Shown: in pieces, positions 1-5,061 of the stretch | How positions within the stretch are numbered: the stretch's first letter is position 1 | Layout of the letters: each line of letters begins with the position of its first letter | Assembly (NCBI GenBank): GCA_030150135.1 | Contig: JASLGO010000014.1 | Span: forward strand, 1-9,470 | Source: Aquirhabdus sp. | GTDB taxonomy: Bacteria; Pseudomonadota; Gammaproteobacteria; Pseudomonadales; Moraxellaceae | Length of the DNA: 9,470 nt | Direction: 5' to 3' | Made by a program: the position numbers and the translations under genes | The notes under the pieces: model-generated | What the model saw: only the letters and a program-made list of their open reading frames with translations | Told to the model about the DNA's origin: nothing | Databases searched by the model: none

Positions 1-512
1 CGAATTATGGCATTACATTGCCGCGCCGTTTGCAGATTGAATTGAGTCAAGTTGTACAGGTATTGACCGATGAAAGTGGTTCTGAGGTGCGTGCGCAGGA
101 TATTTGGCAGTTGTTTGAACAGACTTATATTCAGGTGAAACAGCCTTATAGCTATGTGAGTTATCATCCGCAGCATATTGATGAAAACACTGAGCAATTG
201 ACATTAACTGTTCAGCATCAGGGTGAGGCGCGTGATTTTTCAGGGCAGGGCAATGGCCCGATTTCAGCGGTATTGAATGCCTTTAATCATGCCTTCGAGC
301 AGCCTGTAGAAGTGGTGAGTTATGAGGAGCGTTCATTGGGGCAAGGTGCAAATGCTAAAGCCATTGCAATCATTGAACTTGTTGATAAGGCACGTAATGT
401 TTCGACTTTCGGTGTAGGTATTCATGACAACATCACGACTGCCTCAGTACAGGCAATTGTTGCGTGTGTAAATCGTTTGGCGATGATTGAGCAGGCGAAG
501 CAGGTGGCTTGA
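1..512 (+). CDS. leuA: 2-isopropylmalate synthase, C-terminal part (5' truncated by window edge)
   Basis: LeuA condenses acetyl-CoA with 2-oxoisovalerate, the first committed step of leucine synthesis, in the cytoplasm. The frame is open from position 3 to the TGA at 510-512, so about 169 residues of a protein usually near 560 residues are visible. These cover the end of the catalytic/linker part (LPRRLQIELSQVVQ, a very typical LeuA segment) and the C-terminal regulatory domain that binds leucine for feedback inhibition. Landmarks are the glycine-rich GNGPISAVLNAF segment and the closing GVGIHDNITTASVQAIVACVNR-type block, which in the family lines the leucine site. The TTG at 18 is an internal codon, not a start. 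The gene is followed directly by the REP-like hairpin pair at 521-586 and then by a convergent gene. The identification is firm; the catalytic TIM barrel lies outside the window. Confidence 0.95.
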   Translation, partial: NYGITLPRRLQIELSQVVQVLTDESGSEVRAQDIWQLFEQTYIQVKQPYSYVSYHPQHIDENTEQLTLTVQHQGEARDFSGQGNGPISAVLNAFNHAFEQPVEVVSYEERSLGQGANAKAIAIIELVDKARNVSTFGVGIHDNITTASVQAIVACVNRLAMIEQAKQVA

Positions 513-520
513 TCATTTTT

Positions 521-586
521 GTAGGGGCAAACCCTTGTGGTTGCCCTTGTTCATTTGTTAGGGCGACCACAAGGGATCGCCCCTAC
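521..586. repeat. inverted pair of GTAG-headed REP-like hairpins (BIME-like)
   Basis: Two 27-nt units face each other: 521-547 on + and 560-586 on -. Each begins with the tetranucleotide GTAG, then an imperfect palindrome: GGGCRA, one bulged base, CC, loop CTTGT, GG, TYGCCC. A GTAG head plus a bulged palindrome, with two units inverted, is the classic organisation of REP sequences in BIMEs. The units differ at three places. Two are partners in the same base pair of the hairpin (A-T in the left unit, G-C in the right) and the third is the bulged base. The pair lies between the convergent leuA and the 93-residue gene, a usual REP location. The structure is visible; membership of a genome-wide family is inferred, and no RAYT transposase is in this window. 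Confidence 0.7.
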
Positions 587-592
587 ATTTTT
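521..592 (+). terminator. possible leuA terminator formed by the REP-like inverted pair
   Basis: The 27-nt arms 521-547 and 560-586 pair at 24 of 27 positions around a 12-nt loop and are followed by a run of five T (588-592), so for leuA transcripts the pair can act as a rho-independent terminator. For the convergent gene on the - strand there is no matching A-run on the left side, so termination there is less supported. Termination is inferred from structure; the same bases are also annotated as a repeat. Confidence 0.5.
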
Positions 593-873
593 CAAACAGG
601 TGTAAATTTCAACCACATCTGTTCTTTTGTTCCCCAATATTCCAATTGACCCAAATCAATTGCGTCAAAACGAATCCACTCATCTTTCCCTTGTTTTTCA
701 GAGAAACCTGAGCTGATCAATAAATCATCTTCACGAATTTCCATGATCCAGCCTTGAATGACTTTGCCATCGTTCAGATGAATGCGATGCTGATTGCCTA
801 ATTCTGCAAAATCAACCAACTGTGAACCAATATCCATAATTTCTATCCAATCAGTAATTGATTTTTCAATCAT
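592..873 (-). CDS. small acidic protein of unknown function (93 aa)
   Basis: I do not recognise this protein. It has 93 residues, no signal peptide, no convincing membrane segment and no cysteine, is rich in Asp/Glu and Trp, and is probably cytoplasmic. The central part reads as alternating beta strands around a turn: HRIHLNDGKVIQGWIMEI (about 29-46), then DDLLISSG (49-56), then DEWIRFDAIDLGQL (64-77). The strand-NDGK-strand pattern followed by a 'WIRFDAI' strand recalls small beta-barrels such as the Sm-like fold of the Rho inhibitor Rof/YaeO, but this is resemblance by eye only. The ATG at 873 has no clear Shine-Dalgarno sequence. It lies 16 nt after the stop of the upstream M23 peptidase gene, so the two probably share a transcript and translation may be coupled. 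The stop codon overlaps the T-run of the leuA hairpin. It is likely a real gene from its length, codon pattern and tight fit between neighbours. Confidence 0.7.
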   Translation of the reverse strand: MIEKSITDWIEIMDIGSQLVDFAELGNQHRIHLNDGKVIQGWIMEIREDDLLISSGFSEKQGKDEWIRFDAIDLGQLEYWGTKEQMWLKFTPV

Positions 874-889
874 TATTTAAAAGGCAATT

Positions 890-1441
890 TTAGCGTAAAT
901 AAGAGTAGGGGTTAACTGCGACACGATTTGGATAAAGATAAATGCCGTAATGTAAGTGAAATGCCGTCGCATCTCCTGTTTTACCAACATAACCCAAAAT
1001 ATCACCCACATGCACAGTATCGCCGACTTTGAATTTTCCAAACTGATCAAGGTGCGCGTAGTAATGTTGGCTCAGTGCGTTACTGACGACAGTCACAGCA
1101 TTGCCGCCAGCACCACCAGTACCGATTTTCATCACAATGCCATCTGTCGCACTTAGAATAGGTGTGCCACGTTTCGCCATAATATCAATGCCAAGATGGA
1201 CGCGTCCATGACTACGTGCATTTCCCCAAGTGTCTGTGAGTTGCTCTGGTGAAATACCTTGAACAGGAATGGGTAAGTGTTTTGGCAAAGGTGTTTGTTC
1301 AAGTTGTTGATAATATGACGAGTGTGTATAAGTGCTTGGGCGCGTATTTTTTGTGGGTGACGATGTACATCCAGCAATGAGCCCAAAAAGGAGTGCTAAT
1401 AAATAAATTCGTTGGGTGTGTGCAGTTATTTTGTCAATCAC
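890..1441 (-). CDS. M23/LytM-family peptidase, predicted lipoprotein
   Basis: This is a predicted zinc endopeptidase acting on peptidoglycan in the cell envelope. With the GTG start at 1441 it has 183 residues. The N-terminus has a short charged segment, a hydrophobic stretch (RIYLLALLFGLIAGC) and a lipobox LIAG-C with Cys25, so it should be lipid-anchored. A Ser/Thr/Pro-rich linker follows, then the LytM domain. HxxxD is present (H82, D86 in VHLGID), as are HYYAH (H130) and the HxH motif (H162, H164 in FHLHYG). All zinc ligands are there, unlike the degenerate LytM activators, so it may be catalytically active. Start choice: GTG 1441 is preceded by AAGGA 10 nt upstream and gives a normal-length signal peptide. 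ATG 1486 and TTG 1501 are in frame but would put the lipobox Cys at residue 40 or 45. The gene runs divergently from pstS and is followed 16 nt later by the 93-residue gene. The substrate bond is not predictable here. Confidence 0.88.
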   Translation of the reverse strand: MIDKITAHTQRIYLLALLFGLIAGCTSSPTKNTRPSTYTHSSYYQQLEQTPLPKHLPIPVQGISPEQLTDTWGNARSHGRVHLGIDIMAKRGTPILSATDGIVMKIGTGGAGGNAVTVVSNALSQHYYAHLDQFGKFKVGDTVHVGDILGYVGKTGDATAFHLHYGIYLYPNRVAVNPYSYLR

Positions 1442-1451
1442 CGTATAGCTG

Positions 1452-1456
1452 TCCTT
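1452..1456 (-). promoter_or_regulatory. Shine-Dalgarno supporting the GTG start of the M23 lipoprotein
   Basis: On the - strand this reads AAGGA, 10 nt before GTG (1441-1439). The other in-frame starts have either no site (ATG 1486) or a GGAG 10 nt upstream (TTG 1501). Signal-peptide length decides for GTG; experimental N-terminal data are lacking. Confidence 0.45.
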
Positions 1457-1606
1457 GTCAGGTGGAAATTTGCGTTGACGTAACATGACTATCTTGGGCA
1501 AACGCCTGTTTCTCCAACAAAGTCTGTTAAACGTGACCTGAAATATGGACTTTTGTTGCCGTGTTCAGTCCAGTTGACGCGATGTGGAGCATAGCGAGAT
1601 AGTCAT

Positions 1607-1720
1607 TTTTTTACTGTAATTCAATGTAATTGATTATTTTGTAAGACTATTAATCGTAAGAGTTCCTTCGATTGCTTGGATGATTTGATTACAATATGAC
1701 GGAATTATTACAGTGAAAAA
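1607..1720. promoter_or_regulatory. paired TGTAAT/ATTACA motifs upstream of pstS
   Basis: The divergent region between the M23 gene and pstS contains TGTAAT at 1615-1620 and 1625-1630, and its complement ATTACA at 1688-1693 and 1707-1712. The outermost copies are extended: 1607-1620 and 1707-1720 are inverted copies matching at 13 of 14 positions. Such spaced inverted sites can be an operator pair for a DNA-looping or dimeric regulator, but I know no regulator with this exact motif and the region is AT-rich. The pattern is seen; its role is inference. The rest of 1502-1606 shows no convincing promoter or gene. Confidence 0.3.
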
Positions 1721-1726
1721 GTGTTT

Positions 1727-1744
1727 TTGTCATAAAACTTTCAT
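1727..1744 (+). promoter_or_regulatory. Pho box (PhoB binding site) of pstS
   Basis: The sequence TTGTCATAAAACTTTCAT matches the Pho box consensus (two CTGTCAT-like 7-mers with a 4-nt AT spacer, 11-nt period) at 16 of 18 positions. It lies 10 nt upstream of a -10-like hexamer, the arrangement in PhoB-dependent promoters where the Pho box replaces the -35 element. Phosphate starvation would therefore switch on pstS and, by readthrough, the downstream pst genes. Confidence 0.85.
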
Positions 1745-1754
1745 ATTGGTAGCG

Positions 1755-1760
1755 TTAAAT
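1755..1760 (+). promoter_or_regulatory. predicted -10 element of the pstS promoter
   Basis: TTAAAT matches TATAAT at 4 of 6 positions and starts 11 nt after the last base of the Pho box (10-nt gap), as in the E. coli phoA/pstS promoters. Transcription would start near 1767, giving a leader of about 55 nt. The assignment rests on position relative to the Pho box. Confidence 0.55.
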
Positions 1761-1821
1761 AGAACCCGTTCACAGAATTCATCATTTTATACATTTGTTA
1801 GCTCCTTCTGAGGTCACATCA

Positions 1822-2856
1822 ATGCGTATTAATTCTTTAGTTTTATCAATTCTGGTATCAGCTGCAAGCGTTGGAACTGTTTACGCTGCTGATATTACAG
1901 GTGCAGGTTCTTCTTTTGCATTCCCAATTTTCGCAAAATGGGCTGATACCTACAAAGCAAAAACAGGTACTGGCTTGAACTATCAATCAATTGGTTCAGG
2001 TGCGGGCATCAAGCAAATCACAGAAAAAACTGTTGATTTCGGTGCATCTGACAAGCCATTGTCACCAGAAGATCTTGCAGCTAAAGGTCTGACACAGTTC
2101 CCAGGCGTCATGGGTGGTATCGTTCCTGTGCTGAACCTAAAAGGTTTCACAGCAGGTCAATTGAAATTGACTGGTCCAGTATTGGCTGACATTTACTTGG
2201 GTAAAATCAAGCAATGGAATGATCCAGCGCTGGTTGCATTGAACCCAAGCCTGAAAGATGTTGATGAAAACATCACTGTTGTTCGTCGTGCAGATGGTTC
2301 AGGTACAACATTCATTTTCACAAACTATTTGTCAAAAATCAGTGCTGACTGGAAAGCTAAAGTCGGTAGCGATACTGTTGTGCAATGGCCAGAAGGTGTT
2401 GCAGGTAAAGGTAACGCAGGTGTAGCGTCTTATGTTCAACGTATCAATGGTTCAATTGGTTATGTTGAATATGCATACGCAAAACAAAACAAATTGACCT
2501 ACACGCAATTACAAAACCGTGATGGCGCATATGTATTGCCTGATGACACCACATTCCAAGCCGCTGCTTCTTTTGCAGATTGGGCGAAAGCACCAGCATT
2601 TGGTGAAGTGTTGACCAACGAACCAGGTAAAACTAGCTGGCCAATCACTGGCGCAACTTTTGTTCTGGTACAAAAGAAAGCTGAAAAACCAGCATCAACC
2701 AAAGAAGTATTCAAATTCTTTGATTGGACTTTCAAAAATGGTGCACCACAAGCAGCACAATTGGATTACGTTCCAATTCCAGCAAATGTGGCTAAGTTGA
2801 TCGAAGCATCATGGAAAAATGAAGTTAAAGATCCAGCTGGCAAGTCAGTTTGGTAA
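1822..2856 (+). CDS. pstS: phosphate ABC transporter, periplasmic phosphate-binding protein
   Basis: PstS captures inorganic phosphate in the periplasm and delivers it to PstCA. The ATG at 1822 gives 344 residues. An upstream TTG at 1795 is in frame, but ATG 1822 has GAGG (1810-1813) 8 nt before it and begins a clean signal peptide: MRIN, a hydrophobic core, then VYA|AD with cleavage after about residue 22. Phosphate-contact segments match E. coli PstS: GAGSSFAFPIFAKW (S31, F32), YQSIGSGAG (S59), VDFGASDKP (D77) and VRRADGSGTT (R156, S160, G161, T162). Length is usual for the family. It is the first gene of the cluster, directly under a Pho box. A perfect hairpin at its stop codon and a terminator at 2906-2938 separate it from pstC, which should let it be expressed more than the membrane subunits. 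It could conceivably be a paralogous binding protein, but the position before pstCAB makes PstS very likely. Confidence 0.97.
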   Translation: MRINSLVLSILVSAASVGTVYAADITGAGSSFAFPIFAKWADTYKAKTGTGLNYQSIGSGAGIKQITEKTVDFGASDKPLSPEDLAAKGLTQFPGVMGGIVPVLNLKGFTAGQLKLTGPVLADIYLGKIKQWNDPALVALNPSLKDVDENITVVRRADGSGTTFIFTNYLSKISADWKAKVGSDTVVQWPEGVAGKGNAGVASYVQRINGSIGYVEYAYAKQNKLTYTQLQNRDGAYVLPDDTTFQAAASFADWAKAPAFGEVLTNEPGKTSWPITGATFVLVQKKAEKPASTKEVFKFFDWTFKNGAPQAAQLDYVPIPANVAKLIEASWKNEVKDPAGKSVW

Positions 2857-2875
2857 TTCCTGAGAGTCAGGAATT
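2855..2875 (+). other. perfect 9-bp hairpin at the pstS stop codon
   Basis: AATTCCTGA, loop GAG, TCAGGAATT form a perfect stem that begins within the TAA stop codon of pstS. No T-run follows, so it is not itself a rho-independent terminator. As RNA it could block 3' exonucleases and stabilise the pstS message, leaving pstS transcript in excess. The structure is visible; the role is inferred from similar 3' hairpins after other periplasmic binding-protein genes. Confidence 0.5.
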
Positions 2876-2905
2876 GATAACCTCTATGTTATAATGAGAA
2901 GTGAG

Positions 2906-2938
2906 AGAGCCATATATGCGTATGTGGCTCTTGTTTTT
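2906..2938 (+). terminator. rho-independent terminator between pstS and pstC
   Basis: Arms AGAGCCATAT (2906-2915) and ATGTGGCTCT (2922-2931) give a 10-bp stem with one G-U pair and a 6-nt loop, followed by TGTTTTT. It would end most transcripts after pstS. Partial readthrough would supply pstCAB-phoU, because I see no strong second promoter in the 150 nt that follow. Confidence 0.75.
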
Positions 2939-3040
2939 ATGTAATGTGATCGTTTTATGAAGCATGAATCTTAAAAAAGAAAGTCGGTGCTCAATATTCC
3001 ACTGAAAGAATCGCTGCTTTAAAAAGATTTATTCATTTGA

Positions 3041-3056
3041 ATCGCTAAATCGCTAA
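3041..3056. repeat. tandem 8-bp repeat upstream of pstC
   Basis: ATCGCTAA occurs twice back to back, about 40 nt before the pstC start, in the 237-nt gap between pstS and pstC. Beyond the stop-codon hairpin, the terminator and this repeat, the gap shows no clear promoter, Pho box or gene. Confidence 0.35.
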
Positions 3057-3093
3057 AGCGTCCATTAGATTTGCAACTCGGATTAGACAAAAG

Positions 3094-4050
3094 ATGATGA
3101 TAAATTCTCAAGTGGCATCCGCTGCGCGTATTTTACAGGTCGAAAATGGCCGGAATGCAAGATTTCGAGTATTTGTACTTGGGATTGCTTTGTTGGTGTT
3201 GATCGTACTCGGTGCGATTATTCTGACGTTGGTTGATGGATCATTGCCTGTATTCAAGCAATTGGGATTGTCCTTCTTTACAGGTAAAGAGTGGGATCCT
3301 GTCGCAGATCATTATGGGATTTTGCCTGCTGTTTACGGGACGCTGGTGACTTCATTTATTGCGCTTTTATTAGCAGTGCCTGTGAGCTTCTTCATTGCAT
3401 TCTTTCTCACAGAGCTTTGCCCACTTAGACTCCGTACCTTATTGAATTCGGTTATTGAATTGTTGGCTGGTATTCCAAGTATTATTTATGGCATGTGGGG
3501 ATTGTTTGTTCTCGCACCGATCCTTGCTGATCATGTTCAACCTGTATTGTCTAAGACATTTGGTCATGTGTGGTTGTTGAAGGATATTTTCACAGGTCCT
3601 CCGATTGGGATTGGTTATTTTCCAGCTGCATTGATTCTGGCGATTATGGTGGTGCCTTTTATTACTGCTGTGATGCGCGAAGTGTTTGAAGTGGTGCCAA
3701 AAACCTTGAAAGAAGGTGGTTATGGACTGGGCGCAAATCGCTGGGAGGTAATGTGGGATATCGTATTACCACATACCAAGGTTGCGTTGATGGGCGGCAT
3801 TATGCTGGGTCTCGGTCGTGCATTGGGCGAGACAATGGCTGTGACGTTTATGATTGGTAACGTGAATAACATCAGCTTGGGTCTATTTGATTCAGGTAAC
3901 AGTATTGCTTCTGTGATTGCCAATGAATTTGCTGAAGCGAAAGACATGCACATGTCTGCGCTGCTTGCGCTTGGTTTGATTCTGTTTGTGATCGCTTTTG
4001 TTGTGCTTGCAGTTGCACGTGTATTGACTCATCAGGTGAAAAAAGCATGA
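3094..4050 (+). CDS. pstC: phosphate ABC transporter permease subunit PstC
   Basis: PstC is one of the two inner-membrane subunits of the high-affinity phosphate transporter. It has 318 residues, close to the E. coli length (319). Six hydrophobic segments are visible at about 26-48, 77-105, 118-141, 176-196, 229-258 and 287-311. The cytoplasmic EAA-type loop that docks on PstB lies at about 201-226 (VPKTLKEGGYGLG...IVLP). It is followed by GRALGETMAV with R242 and E246, matching charged residues known to matter for transport in E. coli PstC. ATG codons at 3094 and 3097 are both possible. Neither has a good Shine-Dalgarno sequence (only GGAT 11 nt or more upstream), so translation may be weak. 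The stop overlaps the pstA start as ATGA, implying translational coupling. The gene depends on readthrough of the pstS terminator or on a promoter I cannot identify. Confidence 0.96.
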   Translation: MMINSQVASAARILQVENGRNARFRVFVLGIALLVLIVLGAIILTLVDGSLPVFKQLGLSFFTGKEWDPVADHYGILPAVYGTLVTSFIALLLAVPVSFFIAFFLTELCPLRLRTLLNSVIELLAGIPSIIYGMWGLFVLAPILADHVQPVLSKTFGHVWLLKDIFTGPPIGIGYFPAALILAIMVVPFITAVMREVFEVVPKTLKEGGYGLGANRWEVMWDIVLPHTKVALMGGIMLGLGRALGETMAVTFMIGNVNNISLGLFDSGNSIASVIANEFAEAKDMHMSALLALGLILFVIAFVVLAVARVLTHQVKKA

Positions 4051-4910
4051 CCACTTATACGATGACTCCTTTTTTTAGTTTTAAAAGAAAACTAAAAAGC
4101 CGTTTGATTCTGACATTTGCAACAGTGATTTCAATCTTGGGTATGGCGCTGCCTTTCTGGATTTTATTCACAGTGATTCAACGTGGTCTGGGATCTTTCA
4201 ATTGGGCGTTGATTACGCAAATTACGCCACCGCCACAAGCGGAAGGTGGTTTGCTGAATGCTATCGTCGGTAGCTTGTTGATGGTTGGCGCAGCGATGGT
4301 GATTGCAGCACCGATCGGTATTTTTGCAGGGGTTTATCTCGCCGAATACGGTCGCGAGAGTAAATTGGCATCGTTAATTCGTTTTGTGAATGACATTTTG
4401 CTTTCAGCACCATCCATCGTGATCGGTTTATTTGTATACATCATCATGGTGATTCCGATGCAACACTTTTCGGGATGGGCTGGTGTTGTATCACTTGCGA
4501 TTATTGCGGTGCCTGTAATGGTACGCACCACTGAAAATATGTTGTTGCTTGTTCCTGACGTGATGCGCGAAGGTTCTCTGGCGTTGGGTTCTTCCAAACG
4601 TCAAGCCATTATTAAAATCTGTCTTCCTGCGGCGAAAAACGGGATTATTACAGGTGTTTTGCTTGCACTTGCGCGGATTAGTGGTGAAACAGCGCCTTTG
4701 CTTTTTACCGCACTCAATAGCCCGAATTATTCACTGGATTTGAGTCAGCCTATTGCTAATTTACCCAACACGATTTTTCAGTTTGCGATGAGTGCAGACA
4801 GTGGTTGGATTAGTTTGGCATGGGCAGGTGCTGCGTTAATTTCGCTGTATGTCGTGATTATTAATTTATTCGCGCGCTTAGTTTTTGCTAGAAACACGAT
4901 GGGAAAATAA
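4047..4910 (+). CDS. pstA: phosphate ABC transporter permease subunit PstA
   Basis: PstA is the partner membrane subunit of PstC, making the phosphate channel. It has 287 residues, slightly shorter than E. coli PstA (296). Hydrophobic segments lie at about 20-45, 70-98, 117-137, 142-160, 196-221 and 253-280. The EAA-type loop at about 168-194 (VPDVMREGSLALGSSK...ICLP) contacts PstB. LARISGETAPLLFTAL follows, with R210 and E214 equivalent to the important charged pair in the family. The ATG overlaps the pstC stop by 4 nt (ATGA) and is preceded by AGGTG 8 nt upstream. Codons 8-17 form an A/T-rich 11-bp hairpin (4072-4098) at the very start of the gene. A 151-nt gap separates it from pstB. Confidence 0.96.
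   Translation: MTTYTMTPFFSFKRKLKSRLILTFATVISILGMALPFWILFTVIQRGLGSFNWALITQITPPPQAEGGLLNAIVGSLLMVGAAMVIAAPIGIFAGVYLAEYGRESKLASLIRFVNDILLSAPSIVIGLFVYIIMVIPMQHFSGWAGVVSLAIIAVPVMVRTTENMLLLVPDVMREGSLALGSSKRQAIIKICLPAAKNGIITGVLLALARISGETAPLLFTALNSPNYSLDLSQPIANLPNTIFQFAMSADSGWISLAWAGAALISLYVVIINLFARLVFARNTMGK
4072..4098 (+). other. A/T-rich hairpin inside the 5' end of pstA
   Basis: TTTTTAGTTTT (4072-4082), loop AAAAG, AAAACTAAAAA (4088-4098) form a perfect 11-bp stem within codons 9-18 of pstA, preceded by further T. It may slow early elongation or expose mRNA to RNase E; with only two G-C pairs it may also be chance in a Lys/Phe-coding segment. Confidence 0.3.
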
Positions 4911-4955
4911 TCGGTTTATAGCTGGTTTAGAGTAGAGAGTTAAACGAACACATCG

Positions 4956-5003
4956 GCTCATATTGAGCTTTTGCAAGAGTAGGCAGCGTACTTGAGTACA
5001 GCT
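4956..5003 (+). other. two small hairpins in the pstA-pstB intergenic region
   Basis: The 151-nt gap (4911-5061) contains GCTCA-TAT-TGAGC followed by TTTT (4956-4972), a weak terminator-like hairpin. It is followed by AGC GTAC-TTGA-GTAC A GCT (4985-5003), a 7-bp stem with one bulged A. They may attenuate transcription into pstB or protect the pstA 3' end. I see no convincing promoter or Pho box in the gap. Confidence 0.35.
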
Positions 5004-5061
5004 ACTTGGAACAGAATAGTTTGATGATTTTCTATCGACAACTCATATAGGTAGTATTACG

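Noticed and set aside
13..204. Open - strand frame opposite leuA
   Set aside because: Lies fully over the clearly coding leuA frame and has no family features; it is a shadow.
521..586. A MITE or insertion-sequence end
   Set aside because: No flanking target duplication or transposase remnant; the GTAG plus bulged palindrome organisation fits a REP pair better.
956..1386. Open frames on both strands over the M23 peptidase gene
   Set aside because: Overlap a gene with intact LytM motifs; composition and Cys/His richness look like antisense or out-of-frame translation.
1614..1630. CTGTAAT...ATGTAAT as a second Pho box
   Set aside because: The half-sites are 10 nt apart rather than 11 and lack the TCA core; reported instead as TGTAAT motifs.
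2874..2895. TTGATA and a perfect TATAAT between pstS and its terminator, resembling a promoter
   Set aside because: The spacing between the two hexamers is only 10 nt, no -35 fits at 16-18 nt, and the site would transcribe straight into the terminator at 2906-2938.
4070..4078. Programmed -1 frameshift site producing an alternative PstA
   Set aside because: The -1 frame meets TAG immediately, so no useful fusion product would result; kept only as a minor regulatory idea.
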